Positions 25,268 to 36,194 of a stretch of DNA of 64,000 nucleotides are shown here, one piece after another. This DNA comes from Carboxydothermus islandicus. GTDB taxonomy: Bacteria > Bacillota > Z-2901 > Carboxydothermales > Carboxydothermaceae. Each line of letters starts with the position of its first letter. Positions within the stretch are counted from its first letter, which is position 1. The stretch lies in assembly GCF_001950325.1 (NCBI RefSeq), contig NZ_BDJL01000132.1, positions 124,001 through 188,000 on the forward strand. Reading direction: 5' to 3'. Below the pieces are notes generated by a model. The model was not told where the DNA came from and ran no database searches. It saw nothing but the letters and a program-made list of their open reading frames with translations. Position numbers and translations under genes: made by a program.

Positions 25268-25588
25268 CTACTCTTCTTTTTTCGTCCAGCGGTTCAGGTC
25301 TCTTTTGTAATATTTATCCATCGTAGCCCTAAAAATTTCGGAAAGATCGTATCCCAGGGAATTGGCAAAGCAGGCAATGATAAATAAAATATCCCCTAAC
25401 TCTTCTTCAATAGAACCGGAGAGCTCTTCCGGTTTTTTCTTTTTTTCGCCAAACCGGTGGTTAACTTCCCGGGCCAGCTCTCCGACTTCTTCGGCAAGTC
25501 TTACCACCAAACTCATGGGCGGAAAATAGCCTTCTTTAAACTGGCTAACCCACTTGTCAGTTAATTCCTGTACTTCTTTTAAATCCAT
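25268..25588 (-). CDS. MazG-like nucleotide pyrophosphohydrolase
   Basis: 106 residues with the all-alpha NTP pyrophosphatase motif: EEVGELAREVNHRF, then EELGDILFIIACFANSLG, giving the E-x2-E ... E-x2-D magnesium site. Single-domain proteins of this kind hydrolyse nucleoside triphosphates, perhaps as housecleaning enzymes. ATG 25588 follows AGGAGG. Middle gene of the minus-strand unit, nine bases after the pyruvate-kinase-C-like gene. Confidence 0.88.
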   Translation of the reverse strand: MDLKEVQELTDKWVSQFKEGYFPPMSLVVRLAEEVGELAREVNHRFGEKKKKPEELSGSIEEELGDILFIIACFANSLGYDLSEIFRATMDKYYKRDLNRWTKKEE

Positions 25589-25597
25589 GTTTGCCTC

Positions 25598-26161
25598 CTA
25601 AAATTCATAAGGTTTAACGATTATCTTTTTAATTTTGGTATCAAAAAGCTTATGGGAATGAGCAGGCCTTATTACCACTGCGGTGTCGGCACCTTCGCCG
25701 GTCCCGGCAATGGCGATAACATCTTCGCCATAAGGAATTAGTCCGGCATCTAAGGCCATGATCGCAATTTCCGTTGCTACCTTTACCCCCTGGCCCAGGA
25801 GGCGTAAGGATTGGGCGACAATTTCGGCCGGATAAATTCCCTGAAACTTAAACCTGAAGGCCCGGTCAATGCCGGCAAAAAGGTGGGTGGTAGTTAGAAC
25901 TTTAAAGCCTTCGGCCAGAAGCTTTTGCCGGTTTTCCGGAGATAGTTCATCAACTCCCGGGCCGGCAAAGCCTACGTGGTGGGTAACGGCTACCAGGTTA
26001 AATTCCCCGGGGTCGCAATATTTTAAAAGTTTAAAGGCAGTAGCGCCGCTGCAGGTAGCAACTACAATGTTATGAATGTTTTGTTCCCGGGCTTCCCGGG
26101 CTGCAAGTTCTAAAACCAGGTCGGTATTGTGAGGTCCGGCGGATAATTTCACTTTAATCAC
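25598..26161 (-). CDS. Pyruvate kinase C-terminal-domain-like protein
   Basis: 187 residues resembling the stand-alone PK_C domain family: VLELAAREAREQNIHNIVVATCSGATAFKLL, then VTHHVGFAGPGVDEL, and AGTGEGADTAVVIRPA near the C-terminus. No pyruvate kinase barrel is present, so it is not a kinase. The fold may bind a phosphorylated ligand, but function is unknown. GTG 26161 lies on top of its GGAG; GTG 26152, nine bases inward, has better spacing and may be the true start. First gene of the unit with the MazG-like and DUF1015 genes. Confidence 0.82.
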   Translation of the reverse strand: MIKVKLSAGPHNTDLVLELAAREAREQNIHNIVVATCSGATAFKLLKYCDPGEFNLVAVTHHVGFAGPGVDELSPENRQKLLAEGFKVLTTTHLFAGIDRAFRFKFQGIYPAEIVAQSLRLLGQGVKVATEIAIMALDAGLIPYGEDVIAIAGTGEGADTAVVIRPAHSHKLFDTKIKKIIVKPYEF

Positions 26162-26251
26162 TCCTTCTTTTTTTTTCTAAGGTTTATTTTGACATAATTT
26201 TTTTATTTCAACAATATTATTGGAAAAAAGCGGTTACAGGAGGGGTATGGC

Positions 26252-26923
26252 TTGGTCTTTTTGGTAAACAGGAAAATTTTATATATAGCGGTTACGTTAA
26301 TTATCTTTATTTTAGGAATAAAGGTTTATTTAGCTAATGATAATTATCCGGATTTAATAAAAAAGGCTGTTTTGGAGATGGAAAATCTTTCTTCCTACCG
26401 GTATACTTCCGAAGTGCGTATCATGGAAGGGGAAAAGGTGGAGTATTTAAGCCGGGTTGAAGGAGTTAAAACCCGGGAGGGGACCTGGGTTAAAGGGGAA
26501 ATTTTAGAAACGCCGGTGGAGATTCTGTGTATTGATAATAACACTTATTTTCGCGATACCCAAACCGGGAGGTGGTTAACTTTTCCGGGAATCGAACTGG
26601 AGAAAGCGGAAGCGCTGGTTAATGAATTAAATCCTTTAAGGGTTTTGGCGTTTAACCGGGTGGAAAATGTCCGGTTTCGGGGTACCGAAAAAATAGACGG
26701 GGAAAAATGCCTTGTTCTGGAAGGGCGGCCGGATTACCAGCATCCTATTTTAAAACATCTGTATTACGATTATGAGGGAAAATTTTATCTGACCAAAAAA
26801 GATAAAAAATTAAAAAGGGTAGTGCTAAGAGCTAAAAGTCGCTTTAACAGAACGGTAATTTTGGCGGTGAGGATAACCTTGAGAGAAGGTAGAGCAGATG
26901 TGAAATTACCTACCCCCGGCTAA
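26252..26923 (+). CDS. Membrane-anchored LolA-like extracytoplasmic protein
   Basis: About 223 residues with one N-terminal helix (about 8-25, ILYIAVTLIIFILGIKVYL) and a beta-rich body: SYRYTSEVRIMEGEKVEYLSRVEG, TYFRDTQTGRWLTFP, GEKCLVLEGRPDY and YDYEGKFYLTKKDKKLKRVVLRA. The pattern recalls the LolA/LppX half-barrel that carries lipids or senses envelope state, but identity is low and the function is not assigned. The start is TTG 26252 (or 26261). An out-of-frame ATG at 26247, nearer the SD, encodes only six codons. Confidence 0.7.
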   Translation: MVFLVNRKILYIAVTLIIFILGIKVYLANDNYPDLIKKAVLEMENLSSYRYTSEVRIMEGEKVEYLSRVEGVKTREGTWVKGEILETPVEILCIDNNTYFRDTQTGRWLTFPGIELEKAEALVNELNPLRVLAFNRVENVRFRGTEKIDGEKCLVLEGRPDYQHPILKHLYYDYEGKFYLTKKDKKLKRVVLRAKSRFNRTVILAVRITLREGRADVKLPTPG

Positions 26924-26952
26924 CCTTGTAAAGAGTTTTTACAAGTTATTCC

Positions 26953-26982
26953 TTGACATTTGTAAATTATTTTTGGTATAAT
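26953..26982 (+). promoter_or_regulatory. Promoter of the purine operon
   Basis: TTGACA (26953-26958) and TATAAT (26977-26982) are both consensus boxes with an 18-base spacer. Transcription would begin near 26990, leaving a leader of about 40 bases before hpt. No purine riboswitch is recognisable in that space. Confidence 0.85.
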
Positions 26983-27031
26983 TTCCGCATCAAACTTTAG
27001 AAATAACAAAAAATCAGCGGGAGGTATTACT

Positions 27032-27571
27032 TTGCACCAGGATGTTGCGGAGATTTTAATATCAGAAGAGGAAATACGGGCTAAAGTTAAAGAACTCGGG
27101 CAGCAAATTTCCCGGGATTACGCCGGGCAGGATTTGCTATTGGTTGGAATTTTACGCGGAGCAATGCTTTTTATGTCCGATTTAATGCGGGAAATTGATA
27201 TTCCGGTGAACATCGATTTTATGGTGGTCTCCAGTTACGGTTCCGGTACCACCACCAGCGGTGAAGTGCGGGTATTAAAGGACCTGGACCGCGGGATTGA
27301 AGGAAGAAACGTGCTGTTAATTGAAGATATTGTTGATACCGGTCTTACGCTAAATTACCTCACCAAGTACCTCGCCAACCGCCATCCGAAATCCCTTAAA
27401 GTCTGTACTTTATTAAACAAGCCGAGCCGTCGGCGGGTAGAAGTAAAGGTGGATTATAACGGTTTTATCATTCCCGATAAATTTGTAGTAGGTTACGGCC
27501 TGGATTACAACGAATATTACCGTAATCTTCCCTATATCGGCGTCCTAAAGCCGGAAATTTACCAGGAATAA
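27032..27571 (+). CDS. hpt: Hypoxanthine phosphoribosyltransferase
   Basis: 179 residues. Salvages hypoxanthine (and often guanine) with PRPP to IMP/GMP. The type I PRTase loop is LLIEDIVDTGLTL at 96-107, with the flexible-loop region SSYGSGTTTSGEV before it and a C-terminal DKFVVGYGLDYNEYYRNLPYIG, as in other bacterial Hpt enzymes. TTG start 27032 after GGGAGG. It leads a long run of purine genes on the same strand with short spacing, so salvage and de novo synthesis are probably co-expressed. Confidence 0.95.
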   Translation: MHQDVAEILISEEEIRAKVKELGQQISRDYAGQDLLLVGILRGAMLFMSDLMREIDIPVNIDFMVVSSYGSGTTTSGEVRVLKDLDRGIEGRNVLLIEDIVDTGLTLNYLTKYLANRHPKSLKVCTLLNKPSRRRVEVKVDYNGFIIPDKFVVGYGLDYNEYYRNLPYIGVLKPEIYQE

Positions 27572-27597
27572 TTTTTTAAGGTTTTAAGGAGGTAAAC

Positions 27598-29127
27598 ATG
27601 GCGTCCAAAGTAATAGTTTTGGATTTTGGCGGACAATACAGTCAGTTAATTGCCCGGCGCATCCGGGAGCTAAAAATATACTGTGAAATGTTACCGTATA
27701 ATACCCCCCTGGAAAAAATCGTCCAAGAAAACCCAGGGGGGATTGTGTTTTCCGGAGGCCCTTCGTCGGTTTACGGGGAAGGGGCACCAACGGTAGATCC
27801 GGAAATATACCGTTTAAATATTCCCATCCTGGGTATCTGTTACGGAATGCAGCTCATGGCCCAGCAGCTCGGGGGCATTGTGCGGCCTGCGGAAGGCAGG
27901 GAATACGGCAAAACTCCTCTTTTTATCGTAAATCGGGACAGGCTTTTTGCCGGTCTTAATGAGACCGAAATTTGCTGGATGAGCCACGGGGATTTTGTGG
28001 CAAAAGCTCCTGACGGCTTTTTGGTAACGGCTAAAACCGAGTATACACCTATTGCGGCTATGGAAAACCGGGAAAGAAATCTTTATGCGGTGCAGTTTCA
28101 TCCGGAAGTGGTTCATACCCCTAAAGGAAAGGAAATTCTTAAAAATTTCCTCTACAAGATTTGCGGGTTAACACCCGACTGGACGATGGAATCTTTTGCC
28201 CAGAGGGCAATCCGGGAAATAAAGGAACAGGTGGGGAATGAGAAGGTCGTCTGTGCCCTTTCCGGCGGGGTTGACAGCTCCGTGGCAGCGGTTCTGGTAC
28301 ATAAAGCCATCGGAGATAATTTAACCTGTATTTTTGTGGACCATGGCTTACTGCGCAAAGGCGAAGCGGAAGAAGTAGTCCGCACCTTTAAAGAGCAGTT
28401 TCAAATGAACTTAGTTTTTGTGGATGCCAGGGAGCGGTTTTTAGCTAAATTAAAAGGTGTTCGGGACCCCGAGCAGAAAAGGAAAATAATCGGCCATGAA
28501 TTTATTCGGGTTTTTGAAGAAGAAGCGGCCAAACTCGGAGATATCCGTTTTCTTGTCCAGGGAACTTTATATCCGGATGTGGTGGAAAGCGGTACCGCCA
28601 CCGCCGCTACCATTAAATCCCACCACAATGTGGGTGGTTTGCCGGAAGATATGAAGTTTCAGCTTATCGAGCCTTTAAGGTGGCTATTTAAAGATGAAGT
28701 CCGGGAATTAGGCCTTGAGCTTGGGCTTCCGGAAAGTATAGTCTGGCGCCATCCCTTTCCAGGACCGGGACTTGCGGTCCGGGTGTTAGGGGAGATAACC
28801 GAAGAGAAACTTGCCATACTCCGGGAGGCAGATTACATTTTTATAGATGAATTAAAGAAATCCGGCTGGTACCGGAAAACCTGGCAGGCCTTTGCGGTGC
28901 TGCCGAATCTCCAGTCCGTGGGGGTTATGGGGGACGAAAGGACCTATGCCTATACCATAGCCTTGCGAGCGGTGACCAGCGAAGATGGCATGACTGCCGA
29001 CTGGGTCCGGTTGCCTTATGAGTTGCTGGAAAAAATCTCTGCCCGCATTGTAGGTGAAGTTAAAGGAGTAAACCGGGTAGTGTACGATATTACCAGCAAA
29101 CCCCCTGCTACTATCGAATGGGAGTAG
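27598..29127 (+). CDS. guaA: GMP synthase (glutamine-hydrolysing)
   Basis: 509 residues, full length. Converts XMP to GMP. The class I glutaminase domain has [15 protein letters not shown] with the nucleophile C81, and QFHPEV with the catalytic His and nearby Glu. The ATP-pyrophosphatase domain begins with [16 protein letters not shown], and the C-terminal dimerisation part ends PPATIEWE as is usual. ATG 27598 after AAGGAGG. Second gene of the purine operon. Confidence 0.97.
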   Translation: MASKVIVLDFGGQYSQLIARRIRELKIYCEMLPYNTPLEKIVQENPGGIVFSGGPSSVYGEGAPTVDPEIYRLNIPILGICYGMQLMAQQLGGIVRPAEGREYGKTPLFIVNRDRLFAGLNETEICWMSHGDFVAKAPDGFLVTAKTEYTPIAAMENRERNLYAVQFHPEVVHTPKGKEILKNFLYKICGLTPDWTMESFAQRAIREIKEQVGNEKVVCALSGGVDSSVAAVLVHKAIGDNLTCIFVDHGLLRKGEAEEVVRTFKEQFQMNLVFVDARERFLAKLKGVRDPEQKRKIIGHEFIRVFEEEAAKLGDIRFLVQGTLYPDVVESGTATAATIKSHHNVGGLPEDMKFQLIEPLRWLFKDEVRELGLELGLPESIVWRHPFPGPGLAVRVLGEITEEKLAILREADYIFIDELKKSGWYRKTWQAFAVLPNLQSVGVMGDERTYAYTIALRAVTSEDGMTADWVRLPYELLEKISARIVGEVKGVNRVVYDITSKPPATIEWE

Positions 29128-29168
29128 TAGGGGTTTAATTTTTCATAATTTTACAGGAGGTGTTTACA

Positions 29169-29657
29169 ATGCACAAAGTTGCGGTGGTTATGGGGAGCGA
29201 CTCCGACTGGGAGGTTGTAAAGAAGGCGGTGGAGGTTTTAAAAGAGTTTGGGGTGGAGTACGAAGTTAAGGTGGCCTCGGCCCACCGTACCCCCGACAAA
29301 GCCCTTAACTTTGCCCGGACGGCCCGGGAAAAAGGTTTTGGCGTTATAATTGCCGCGGCGGGGATGGCAGCCCATTTGCCGGGAGTGCTGGCGGCGGTGA
29401 CCACGTTACCGGTGATAGGTTTACCGATTAAAGCTTCCATCGAGGGAATTGACAGCTTACTATCCATTGCCCAGATGCCACCCGGCGTTCCGGTGGCAAC
29501 GGTTGGGATAAATGCGGCTAAAAATGCCGGGCTTTTGGCGGTGCAAATTCTAAGCTTAAATGATCAAGACCTTGCGGGGAAACTTCAAGCTTATAAAGAA
29601 AAACTTGCCCGGGAAGTGGAAGAAAAGGAGCAAAAATTATTAGAAAAAATGGAGTAA
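29169..29657 (+). CDS. purE: N5-carboxyaminoimidazole ribonucleotide mutase
   Basis: 162 residues of the class I PurE type: VVMGSDSDWEVVKKAVEVL, VASAHRTPDKAL, IIAAAGMAAHLPGVLAAVT, PVIGLPIKAS and IDSLLSIAQMPPGVPVATV. Class I enzymes rearrange N5-CAIR made by PurK. No purK is in this operon, which is unusual; it may be elsewhere, or this enzyme may use CO2 and AIR directly. ATG 29169 is preferred to the 29160 start because AGGAGG sits at the right distance. Confidence 0.95.
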   Translation: MHKVAVVMGSDSDWEVVKKAVEVLKEFGVEYEVKVASAHRTPDKALNFARTAREKGFGVIIAAAGMAAHLPGVLAAVTTLPVIGLPIKASIEGIDSLLSIAQMPPGVPVATVGINAAKNAGLLAVQILSLNDQDLAGKLQAYKEKLAREVEEKEQKLLEKME

Positions 29658-29674
29658 ATTTTGGAGGTGTTTTG

Positions 29675-30967
29675 ATGATTGCCCGTTATACTTTACCGGA
29701 AATGAAAAAACTCTGGTCGGAGGAAACCAAGTACCGGAACTGGCTCAAGGTTGAAATTGCGGTAGCGGAAGCGATGGGAGAGCTTGGGTTGATTCCTCTT
29801 GAGGCGGCTAAAGTTATCAAAGAAAAGGCCAACTTTGATGTAGACCGGATCCTGGAAATTGAAAAAACCGTGAAACACGATGTAATTGCTTTTCTAACCA
29901 ATGTGGCGGAGTACGTAGGAGAGGAAAGTAAGTACATTCATAAAGGTTTAACCTCTTCCGATGTTCTGGATACCGCTTTGGCCCTGCAGTTAAAAGAGGC
30001 GGGAGAGCTATTACTTAAAAAGCTTGAAGGAATTTATCAGCGTTTGCTCGAGCTTGGGAATAAGCACCGCTATACGGTGATGATCGGCCGGACCCACGGG
30101 GTTCATGCCGAACCGATTACCTTTGGCTTGAAAATGCTTTTATGGGCTGCAGAGATTGAAAGAGATATAGAACGGCTTAAAACGGCAATTAAAACGGTAA
30201 GCGTGGGCAAGATTTCGGGAGCGGTGGGGACCTATGCCAATGTGCCACCGGAAGTGGAAAAACGGGTTTGTGAAAAATTGGGTTTAACTCCCGAAAAAGT
30301 TTCCACCCAGATTGTCCAGAGGGACCGGCATGCCGAGTTTGTCTTAACCCTGGCTTTAATTGCTACCACTTTTGATAAATTTGCCACCGAAATCCGAACA
30401 CTACAGCGGACCGAAATCTTGGAGCTGGAAGAGCCGTTTACCGAAGGGCAAAAAGGTTCTTCGGCAATGCCCCATAAAAGAAATCCGGTATTGTGCGAGC
30501 GGATTTCCGGGCTGGCCCGGGTGGTGAGAAGTTATGTGGTGGCAGCGCTGGAAAATGTCGTCCTCTGGCAGGAGAGGGATATCAGCCACTCTTCGGCGGA
30601 GCGGATGATTTTACCCGATGCAACTTCTACCCTTTACTACATGATGCACGTTTTTAGCGAAGTTATCGATAACTTAAATATCTATCCGGAACGGATGGAA
30701 AAGAATTTAAACCTTACCGGCGGCTTAATCTTTTCCCAGAGGGTGCTTTTGGCTTTGGTGGAAAAAGGAATCTTACGGGAAACCGCTTATAAAATTGTGC
30801 AGCGTAATGCGATGACCGCCTGGAAAACGGGCAAAAGCTTTAAGGAGCTGTTACTTTCCGATGAAGAGTTAACCAAATTGTTAAAACCCGAAGAGATTGC
30901 CGAATTATTTGATTATAATTACCACTTAAAATATGTGGATGAAATCTTTAAAAGATTTGGTTTATAG
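29675..30967 (+). CDS. purB: Adenylosuccinate lyase
   Basis: 430 residues. Acts twice in purine synthesis: SAICAR to AICAR, and adenylosuccinate to AMP. Signatures: [48 protein letters not shown], and the superfamily motif [11 protein letters not shown] in the flexible catalytic loop. ATG 29675 with GGAGG eight bases upstream. It lies 17 bases after purE. Confidence 0.97.
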   Translation: MIARYTLPEMKKLWSEETKYRNWLKVEIAVAEAMGELGLIPLEAAKVIKEKANFDVDRILEIEKTVKHDVIAFLTNVAEYVGEESKYIHKGLTSSDVLDTALALQLKEAGELLLKKLEGIYQRLLELGNKHRYTVMIGRTHGVHAEPITFGLKMLLWAAEIERDIERLKTAIKTVSVGKISGAVGTYANVPPEVEKRVCEKLGLTPEKVSTQIVQRDRHAEFVLTLALIATTFDKFATEIRTLQRTEILELEEPFTEGQKGSSAMPHKRNPVLCERISGLARVVRSYVVAALENVVLWQERDISHSSAERMILPDATSTLYYMMHVFSEVIDNLNIYPERMEKNLNLTGGLIFSQRVLLALVEKGILRETAYKIVQRNAMTAWKTGKSFKELLLSDEELTKLLKPEEIAELFDYNYHLKYVDEIFKRFGL

Positions 30968-30981
30968 GGGGAGGTATGAAA

Positions 30982-31692
30982 ATGGAGAAAAAGTTTCTTT
31001 ATGAAGGTAAGGCCAAAATTGTTTATGCCACCGAAAATCCCGATGAGGTGGTAGTGTATTACAAAGATGCGGCGACCGCTTTTGACGGTAAGAAAAAAGG
31101 AGAAATAGAAAACAAAGGCTACTTAAATGCTCAAATTTCCGCTTATATTTTTAAGTATTTAGAAAAGCAGGGAATAAAGACTCATTTTCTTGAAGTAGTT
31201 GGGGAGCGGGAACAGCGGGTTAAAAGGCTTTCCATTATTCCGGTGGAAGTGGTAGTCCGCAATATTGCTGCGGGATCTCTTTCCAAACGGCTGGGGCTTC
31301 CCGAAGGGACTGACTTACCTTTTCCGGTGGTGGAGCTTTACTACAAAAACGATGAATTGGGAGACCCGATGATTAACCATTATCACGTGCAGGCGTTAAA
31401 TCTGGCTACCCCGGAGGAAATAAAGTATATGGAAGATACCGCTTTAAAAGTTAATTCATTATTAAAGGAATTTTTTGACTCGCTCAATATTTTGTTAGTT
31501 GATTTTAAACTGGAATTTGGAAGATTTCACGACCAAATCCTTTTAGGCGACGAAATATCTCCGGATACGTGCCGGTTCTGGGATAAAGATACCCGGGAAA
31601 AGCTCGATAAGGACCGGTTTAGAAGGGACCTGGGGGGAGTTTCCGAAGCCTATACGGAAATTTTAAAGCGGATTAAAGAAAAAGCGGAGTAG
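30982..31692 (+). CDS. purC: SAICAR synthetase
   Basis: About 236 residues. Joins CAIR with aspartate using ATP. Motifs: [47 protein letters not shown] and [30 protein letters not shown]. The ATG at 30982 has the better distance to GGGGGAGG; ATG 30976, two codons earlier, is the alternative. Next gene purS starts 12 bases on. Confidence 0.96.
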   Translation: MEKKFLYEGKAKIVYATENPDEVVVYYKDAATAFDGKKKGEIENKGYLNAQISAYIFKYLEKQGIKTHFLEVVGEREQRVKRLSIIPVEVVVRNIAAGSLSKRLGLPEGTDLPFPVVELYYKNDELGDPMINHYHVQALNLATPEEIKYMEDTALKVNSLLKEFFDSLNILLVDFKLEFGRFHDQILLGDEISPDTCRFWDKDTREKLDKDRFRRDLGGVSEAYTEILKRIKEKAE

Positions 31693-31704
31693 AGGAGGAA
31701 AATT

Positions 31705-31950
31705 ATGGCAATAGCCCGTGTAATTGTGGAATTAAAGCCCGGGGTTTTGGACCCCCAGGGGGAAGCGATTAAAAATTCCTTGCATGCTCTCGGGTATGAG
31801 GAAGTAAAAAAAGTGAGGGTTGGCAAGTTTATTACCTTAGAAGTTGAGGGAAATGACTTAAAGGAAATAGAAGAAAGAGTTAAGGAAATGGCCGATAAGC
31901 TTTTAGCCAATGTGGTCATTGAAAAATTTTCGGTGCAGGTGGAGGGTTAA
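31705..31950 (+). CDS. purS: FGAM synthase subunit PurS
   Basis: 81 residues: [27 protein letters not shown] then [13 protein letters not shown] and [14 protein letters not shown]. PurS bridges PurL and PurQ so ammonia made from glutamine reaches the synthase. Its presence agrees with the small PurL two genes on. Confidence 0.95.
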   Translation: MAIARVIVELKPGVLDPQGEAIKNSLHALGYEEVKKVRVGKFITLEVEGNDLKEIEERVKEMADKLLANVVIEKFSVQVEG

Positions 31951-31951
31951 G

Positions 31952-32656
31952 ATGAGGTTCGGGGTGGTGGTTTTTCCGGGCTCTAACTGCGATGCCGACT
32001 GTTTTCACGTCTTAAAAAACGTCTTTGGCCGGGAAACGGTGTATATCTGGCATAAAGATGATAGTTTTGATGTAGACTGCATTGTTCTGCCCGGAGGCTT
32101 TTCCTACGGCGACTATTTGCGGGCCGGGGCGATTGCCCGTTTTAGTCCGGTGATGAAAAAAGTGGTAGAATTTTCCGAAGCCGGAGGTTTGGTTATCGGT
32201 ATCTGTAACGGTTTTCAAATCCTTTTAGAAGCGGGGCTTTTACCCGGTGCCATGCTTAGAAATAAAAGCATAAATTTCCGGTGTCATGATGTTTACCTCC
32301 GGGTAGAAAACAACGAAACTCCCTTTACCAATAAAGCGCTTAAGGGACAGGTACTGAAAATTCCCATTGCCCACGGGGAGGGTAATTATTACTGCGAGCC
32401 GGATACCTTAAAAAGGCTTATTGCCAACGGACAGGTGGTTTTTCGGTACTGTAATTCCCGGGGGGAAGTGACCGAGGATGCCAATCCCAACGGTTCCCTT
32501 TACAATATTGCGGGAATCATTAACGAGAAAGGTAACGTCCTCGGCATGATGCCCCATCCGGAGCGCTGCTCGGAGAAAATCCTGGGGGGAGAGGATGGCA
32601 GGGTAATCTGGGAATCGATTATCGCGTACTTGGAAAGGGGGGCTAACCGTGGCTAA
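31952..32656 (+). CDS. purQ: FGAM synthase glutaminase subunit PurQ
   Basis: 234 residues from ATG 31952, one base after the purS stop. The class I glutaminase fold is shown by [54 protein letters not shown] (nucleophile Cys in ICNG) and MMPHPER with the catalytic His. Releases ammonia from glutamine for PurL. Overlaps purL by eight bases. Confidence 0.96.
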   Translation: MRFGVVVFPGSNCDADCFHVLKNVFGRETVYIWHKDDSFDVDCIVLPGGFSYGDYLRAGAIARFSPVMKKVVEFSEAGGLVIGICNGFQILLEAGLLPGAMLRNKSINFRCHDVYLRVENNETPFTNKALKGQVLKIPIAHGEGNYYCEPDTLKRLIANGQVVFRYCNSRGEVTEDANPNGSLYNIAGIINEKGNVLGMMPHPERCSEKILGGEDGRVIWESIIAYLERGANRG

Positions 32657-34835
32657 ATGGCGGGAGATGGGATTAACCGACGAAGAATACCGGCGAATTG
32701 TCGAGTATCTGGACCGCGAGCCCAACGAAGTAGAACTGGGAATGTGTGCGGTAATGTGGTCGGAGCACTGCAGCTATAAAAGTTCCAAAATTCATTTAAA
32801 AAAGCTTCCCACCAAAGGTCCGGCGGTAGTGCAGGGCCCCGGGGAAAATGCCGGAGTGGTCGATATTGGTGACGGACTGGGAATTGCCTTTAAAATTGAA
32901 AGCCATAATCACCCGTCAGCCATCGAGCCCTACCAGGGAGCAGCGACGGGAGTTGGAGGAATAATCCGGGACATCTTTGCCATGGGAGCGCGGCCGATAG
33001 CCCTTTTGGATTCCCTGCGTTTTGGCAAACTTGACTCGCCCAGGGTTCGCCACCTTTTTACCGGCGTGGTGGCCGGGATTGCCGGCTACGGTAACTGCAT
33101 CGGGATTCCTACGGTGGCGGGGGATGTTTATTTTCAGGAATCGTACGCAGAAAACCCCCTGGTTAATGCCATGTGTGTGGGCATCGTGGAGCTTTCCAAA
33201 CTGAAAAAAGGTGTAGCATCAGGGGTAGGCAATCCGGTTCTTTTGGTGGGAGCGACTACCGGGCGTGACGGGATTCACGGAGCCACCTTTGCTTCCGAAG
33301 AGCTGTCCCGGGACGGGGAGGATAAAAGGCCTTCGGTGCAGGTGGGAGACCCGTTTATGGAAAAGCTTTTACTGGAAGCATGTCTGGAGGCTCTGGAATA
33401 CGGTCACATCGTTGGCATGCAGGATTTGGGCGCTGCCGGACTTACCAGCTCCTCTTCGGAAATGGCCGCCCGGGGGAAATCGGGTATCCGGCTTTACCTG
33501 GACAGGGTACCACTCCGGGAAGAGGGGATGACCCCTTATGAAATCATGCTTTCGGAGTCCCAGGAGCGGATGCTTTTGGTGGTGGAAAAAGGGTATGAGG
33601 ACGAGATTATCAAAATCTTTAAAAAGTGGGATTTAAATGCGGTGGTGGTGGGAGAAATTACCGCTGGCGAGGAAATTGAGGTATTTTTTGGCGGGGAATG
33701 CGTGGCAAAACTTCCCTACCGCTTACTAACCGAGGAGGCTCCTGTTTACGACCGTCCTTACCAGGTTCCGGAGATTAAAAACCTGCAAAGCGTAAATCCG
33801 GCTGGGGTGGATTGCGGAGAGGCTTTGCGCCGGCTTTTACAAAACCCCAATATTGCCCGGAGAGATTATGTGTATGAACAGTACGACCACCAGGTGGGGG
33901 TTAATACGGTGGTTAAGCCCGGTTACTCCGATGCGGCAGTTTTAAGAATCAAGGGCACGAAAAAGGGCATTGCTGTAAAAACCGACGGCAACGGCCGCTA
34001 TGTTTACTTTAATCCCCGGGAAGGGGCCAAACGGGCGGTATTGGAGGCGGCTTTAAATTTGGCGGTTACCGGGGCAAGGCCTCTGGGACTTACCAACTGC
34101 TTGAACTTTGGCAACCCGGAAAAGCCGGAGATTATGGGGCAGTTTGTGGAAGTAATTGCTGGGATGAAGGACGCGTGTGAAATTTTAAATATTCCCGTAA
34201 CCGGTGGCAACGTTAGCTTTTACAACGAAACCGGTGAAAAAGCTATTTACCCTACACCGGTTATCGGGATGGTGGGTTTAATTGACGATCTGGAAACTGG
34301 ACTTATTCCCATGGCTTTTCAGACCGAGGGAGATTTAATTTACCTCCTGGGTGAACCCACCGGGGAGCTCGGACAAAGCGAGTTTTTAAAGGAGTTTTTT
34401 GGGGATGTTCTGGTTCCGGTACCACCGGTGGATCTTCAGGAGGGGAAAAAGATAATTGACCTTTTGCCCTTGTTAAAAAAGCAAGGACTCATTAACTCTG
34501 CTCATGATGTTAGCGATGGCGGTTTGGCGGTTTCCCTTTGTGAGGCAGCGTTTGCCGGGGAGCTGGGGGTAAACATCGATTTTATCACTTCCCTTTTACC
34601 GCAGGAGATGCTTTTTTCGGAAAAAGTTGGCCTGGTAATAGTATCGGTTTCGCCGGAAAAAGCAAATGAATTTGAAGAGATTGTAAAAGCTTCCGGCGTT
34701 GCCGTTACCAAGCTTGGCCGGGTGAACGGGAATGATGAAATAGAAATTTGCCTAAACGGTCAGAGGGTTATCAAAGAAAAGCTATCGGAGTTAAAAGCCT
34801 TGTATGAGGGGGGCCTACGTTGGGCTTTGAAATAA
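32649..34835 (+). CDS. purL: Phosphoribosylformylglycinamidine synthase, small PurL type
   Basis: 728 residues, the size of the small form that works with PurS and PurQ. ATP-grasp-unrelated, AIR-synthetase-like fold: [64 protein letters not shown] and [21 protein letters not shown] start 32649 inside the purQ end, after GGGGGG. The 3' end overlaps purF by 16 bases. Confidence 0.96.
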   Translation: MAKWREMGLTDEEYRRIVEYLDREPNEVELGMCAVMWSEHCSYKSSKIHLKKLPTKGPAVVQGPGENAGVVDIGDGLGIAFKIESHNHPSAIEPYQGAATGVGGIIRDIFAMGARPIALLDSLRFGKLDSPRVRHLFTGVVAGIAGYGNCIGIPTVAGDVYFQESYAENPLVNAMCVGIVELSKLKKGVASGVGNPVLLVGATTGRDGIHGATFASEELSRDGEDKRPSVQVGDPFMEKLLLEACLEALEYGHIVGMQDLGAAGLTSSSSEMAARGKSGIRLYLDRVPLREEGMTPYEIMLSESQERMLLVVEKGYEDEIIKIFKKWDLNAVVVGEITAGEEIEVFFGGECVAKLPYRLLTEEAPVYDRPYQVPEIKNLQSVNPAGVDCGEALRRLLQNPNIARRDYVYEQYDHQVGVNTVVKPGYSDAAVLRIKGTKKGIAVKTDGNGRYVYFNPREGAKRAVLEAALNLAVTGARPLGLTNCLNFGNPEKPEIMGQFVEVIAGMKDACEILNIPVTGGNVSFYNETGEKAIYPTPVIGMVGLIDDLETGLIPMAFQTEGDLIYLLGEPTGELGQSEFLKEFFGDVLVPVPPVDLQEGKKIIDLLPLLKKQGLINSAHDVSDGGLAVSLCEAAFAGELGVNIDFITSLLPQEMLFSEKVGLVIVSVSPEKANEFEEIVKASGVAVTKLGRVNGNDEIEICLNGQRVIKEKLSELKALYEGGLRWALK

Positions 34836-36178
34836 GAGAAGAGTGCGGGGTGTTTGGGATTTATGCTCCGGGGTATGATGTGGCCCGGCTTACCTACTGG
34901 GGGCTTTTTGCCCTGCAGCACCGGGGGCAGGAAAGTGCGGGAATTGCGGTAGGCGATGGCAGGGATATAAACCTTCACAAGGGCATGGGGCTGGTGGCGG
35001 AAGTTTTTAGCGAGGAGAAATTAAACGGGTTAAAAGGTTTTGTGGCTGCCGGACATGTACGTTATTCGACCACCGGGGCCAGCGTGCCCATAAATGCCCA
35101 GCCGTTGGTGTTTCATTATAAGTTGGGGAAAATTGCTTTAGGACATAACGGCAATCTCGCCAACGTTTTAGAACTTAAAAAATATCTTCTGTCCCGGGGG
35201 GCAATTTTTCAGACCACTACCGACAGCGAAGTGATTTTAAATGTTATTGCCCAGTACGCCCAGACGGATTTGGTGGAAGGTATTTTAAAGGCGATGGTGG
35301 ATTTGAAGGGAGCGTATTCCCTGGTGATTATGACCGAGAACCAGTTAATAGGGGTGCGCGATCCCTGGGGTTTTAGGCCTTTAGTGTTAGGGAGGTTTCA
35401 TGACGGGTATGTCTTGGCTTCCGAGTCGGCGGCCCTTGATACCATTGGCGCTGAGCTTATTCGGGATGTGGAGCCGGGGGAAATTATCGTAATTGACGAA
35501 AACGGCCTTAAAAGTTATAAATTCCTGCAGGGTATGAAGCATTCCTTTTGCATTTTTGAATTTATCTATTTTGCCCGACCGGACAGCATTATTAATGGCT
35601 ATCATGTAAACACCGTTCGGCGGAAAATGGGTCACGTACTGGCTAAGGAATACCCGGTAAAGGCGGATTTGGTGGTGCCAGTGCCGGATTCGGGTACCGC
35701 CGCAGCCCGGGGATATGCGGAGGCATCGGGGATACCTCTGGAAGAGGGGTTAATGAAAAATCGATATGCCGGCCGTACTTTTATCCGGCCGAGCCAAAGA
35801 GAACGGGAAATTGGCGTAAAGTTAAAATTAAACCCTATTCGTGAGGTTTTAAAGGATAAAAAAATTGTGGTTATTGATGATTCGATTGTCCGGGGGACGA
35901 CCAGCAAGCAGATTATCGAGCTTTTAAGAGATGCCGGGGCCAGGGAAATTCATTTATTGTTAAGTTCACCACCGTTTATTCGCTCCTGTTATTACGGTAT
36001 TGATATTTCCCGTGACGATGAATTAATTGCGGCAAAGTATTCGGTTGAGGAAATAAAAAATTATATTGGTGCCGATGGACTTTATTATTTATCTTTAGAA
36101 GGATTGCTGGGAATATTTAAGGAACGGGATTTTTGTCTTGCTTGCTTTACCGGGGATTACCCGGTACCGATAAATTAA
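34820..36178 (+). CDS. purF: Amidophosphoribosyltransferase
   Basis: 452 residues. Makes phosphoribosylamine from PRPP and glutamine, the committed step. The N-terminal propeptide MGFEIREE precedes C9-GVFGIYA, so C9 should become the N-terminal nucleophile after processing. Further motifs: [30 protein letters not shown] and the PRPP site [16 protein letters not shown]. Two cysteine groups of the iron-sulfur type appear at [14 protein letters not shown] and the C-terminal [12 protein letters not shown], as in the Bacillus-type enzyme. TTG start 34820 within purL. Confidence 0.96.
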   Translation: MGFEIREECGVFGIYAPGYDVARLTYWGLFALQHRGQESAGIAVGDGRDINLHKGMGLVAEVFSEEKLNGLKGFVAAGHVRYSTTGASVPINAQPLVFHYKLGKIALGHNGNLANVLELKKYLLSRGAIFQTTTDSEVILNVIAQYAQTDLVEGILKAMVDLKGAYSLVIMTENQLIGVRDPWGFRPLVLGRFHDGYVLASESAALDTIGAELIRDVEPGEIIVIDENGLKSYKFLQGMKHSFCIFEFIYFARPDSIINGYHVNTVRRKMGHVLAKEYPVKADLVVPVPDSGTAAARGYAEASGIPLEEGLMKNRYAGRTFIRPSQREREIGVKLKLNPIREVLKDKKIVVIDDSIVRGTTSKQIIELLRDAGAREIHLLLSSPPFIRSCYYGIDISRDDELIAAKYSVEEIKNYIGADGLYYLSLEGLLGIFKERDFCLACFTGDYPVPIN

Positions 36179-36194
36179 TGGTGGGGGTAAGACC

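Noticed and set aside
26926-26946. CTTGTAAA/TTTACAAG hairpin as a terminator after the LolA-like gene
   Set aside because: AT-only stem with a weak T run; too poor to call, although some structure may exist.
26983-27031. Purine riboswitch before hpt
   Set aside because: Only about 40 bases of leader remain after the promoter and none of the conserved purine-aptamer strands is present.
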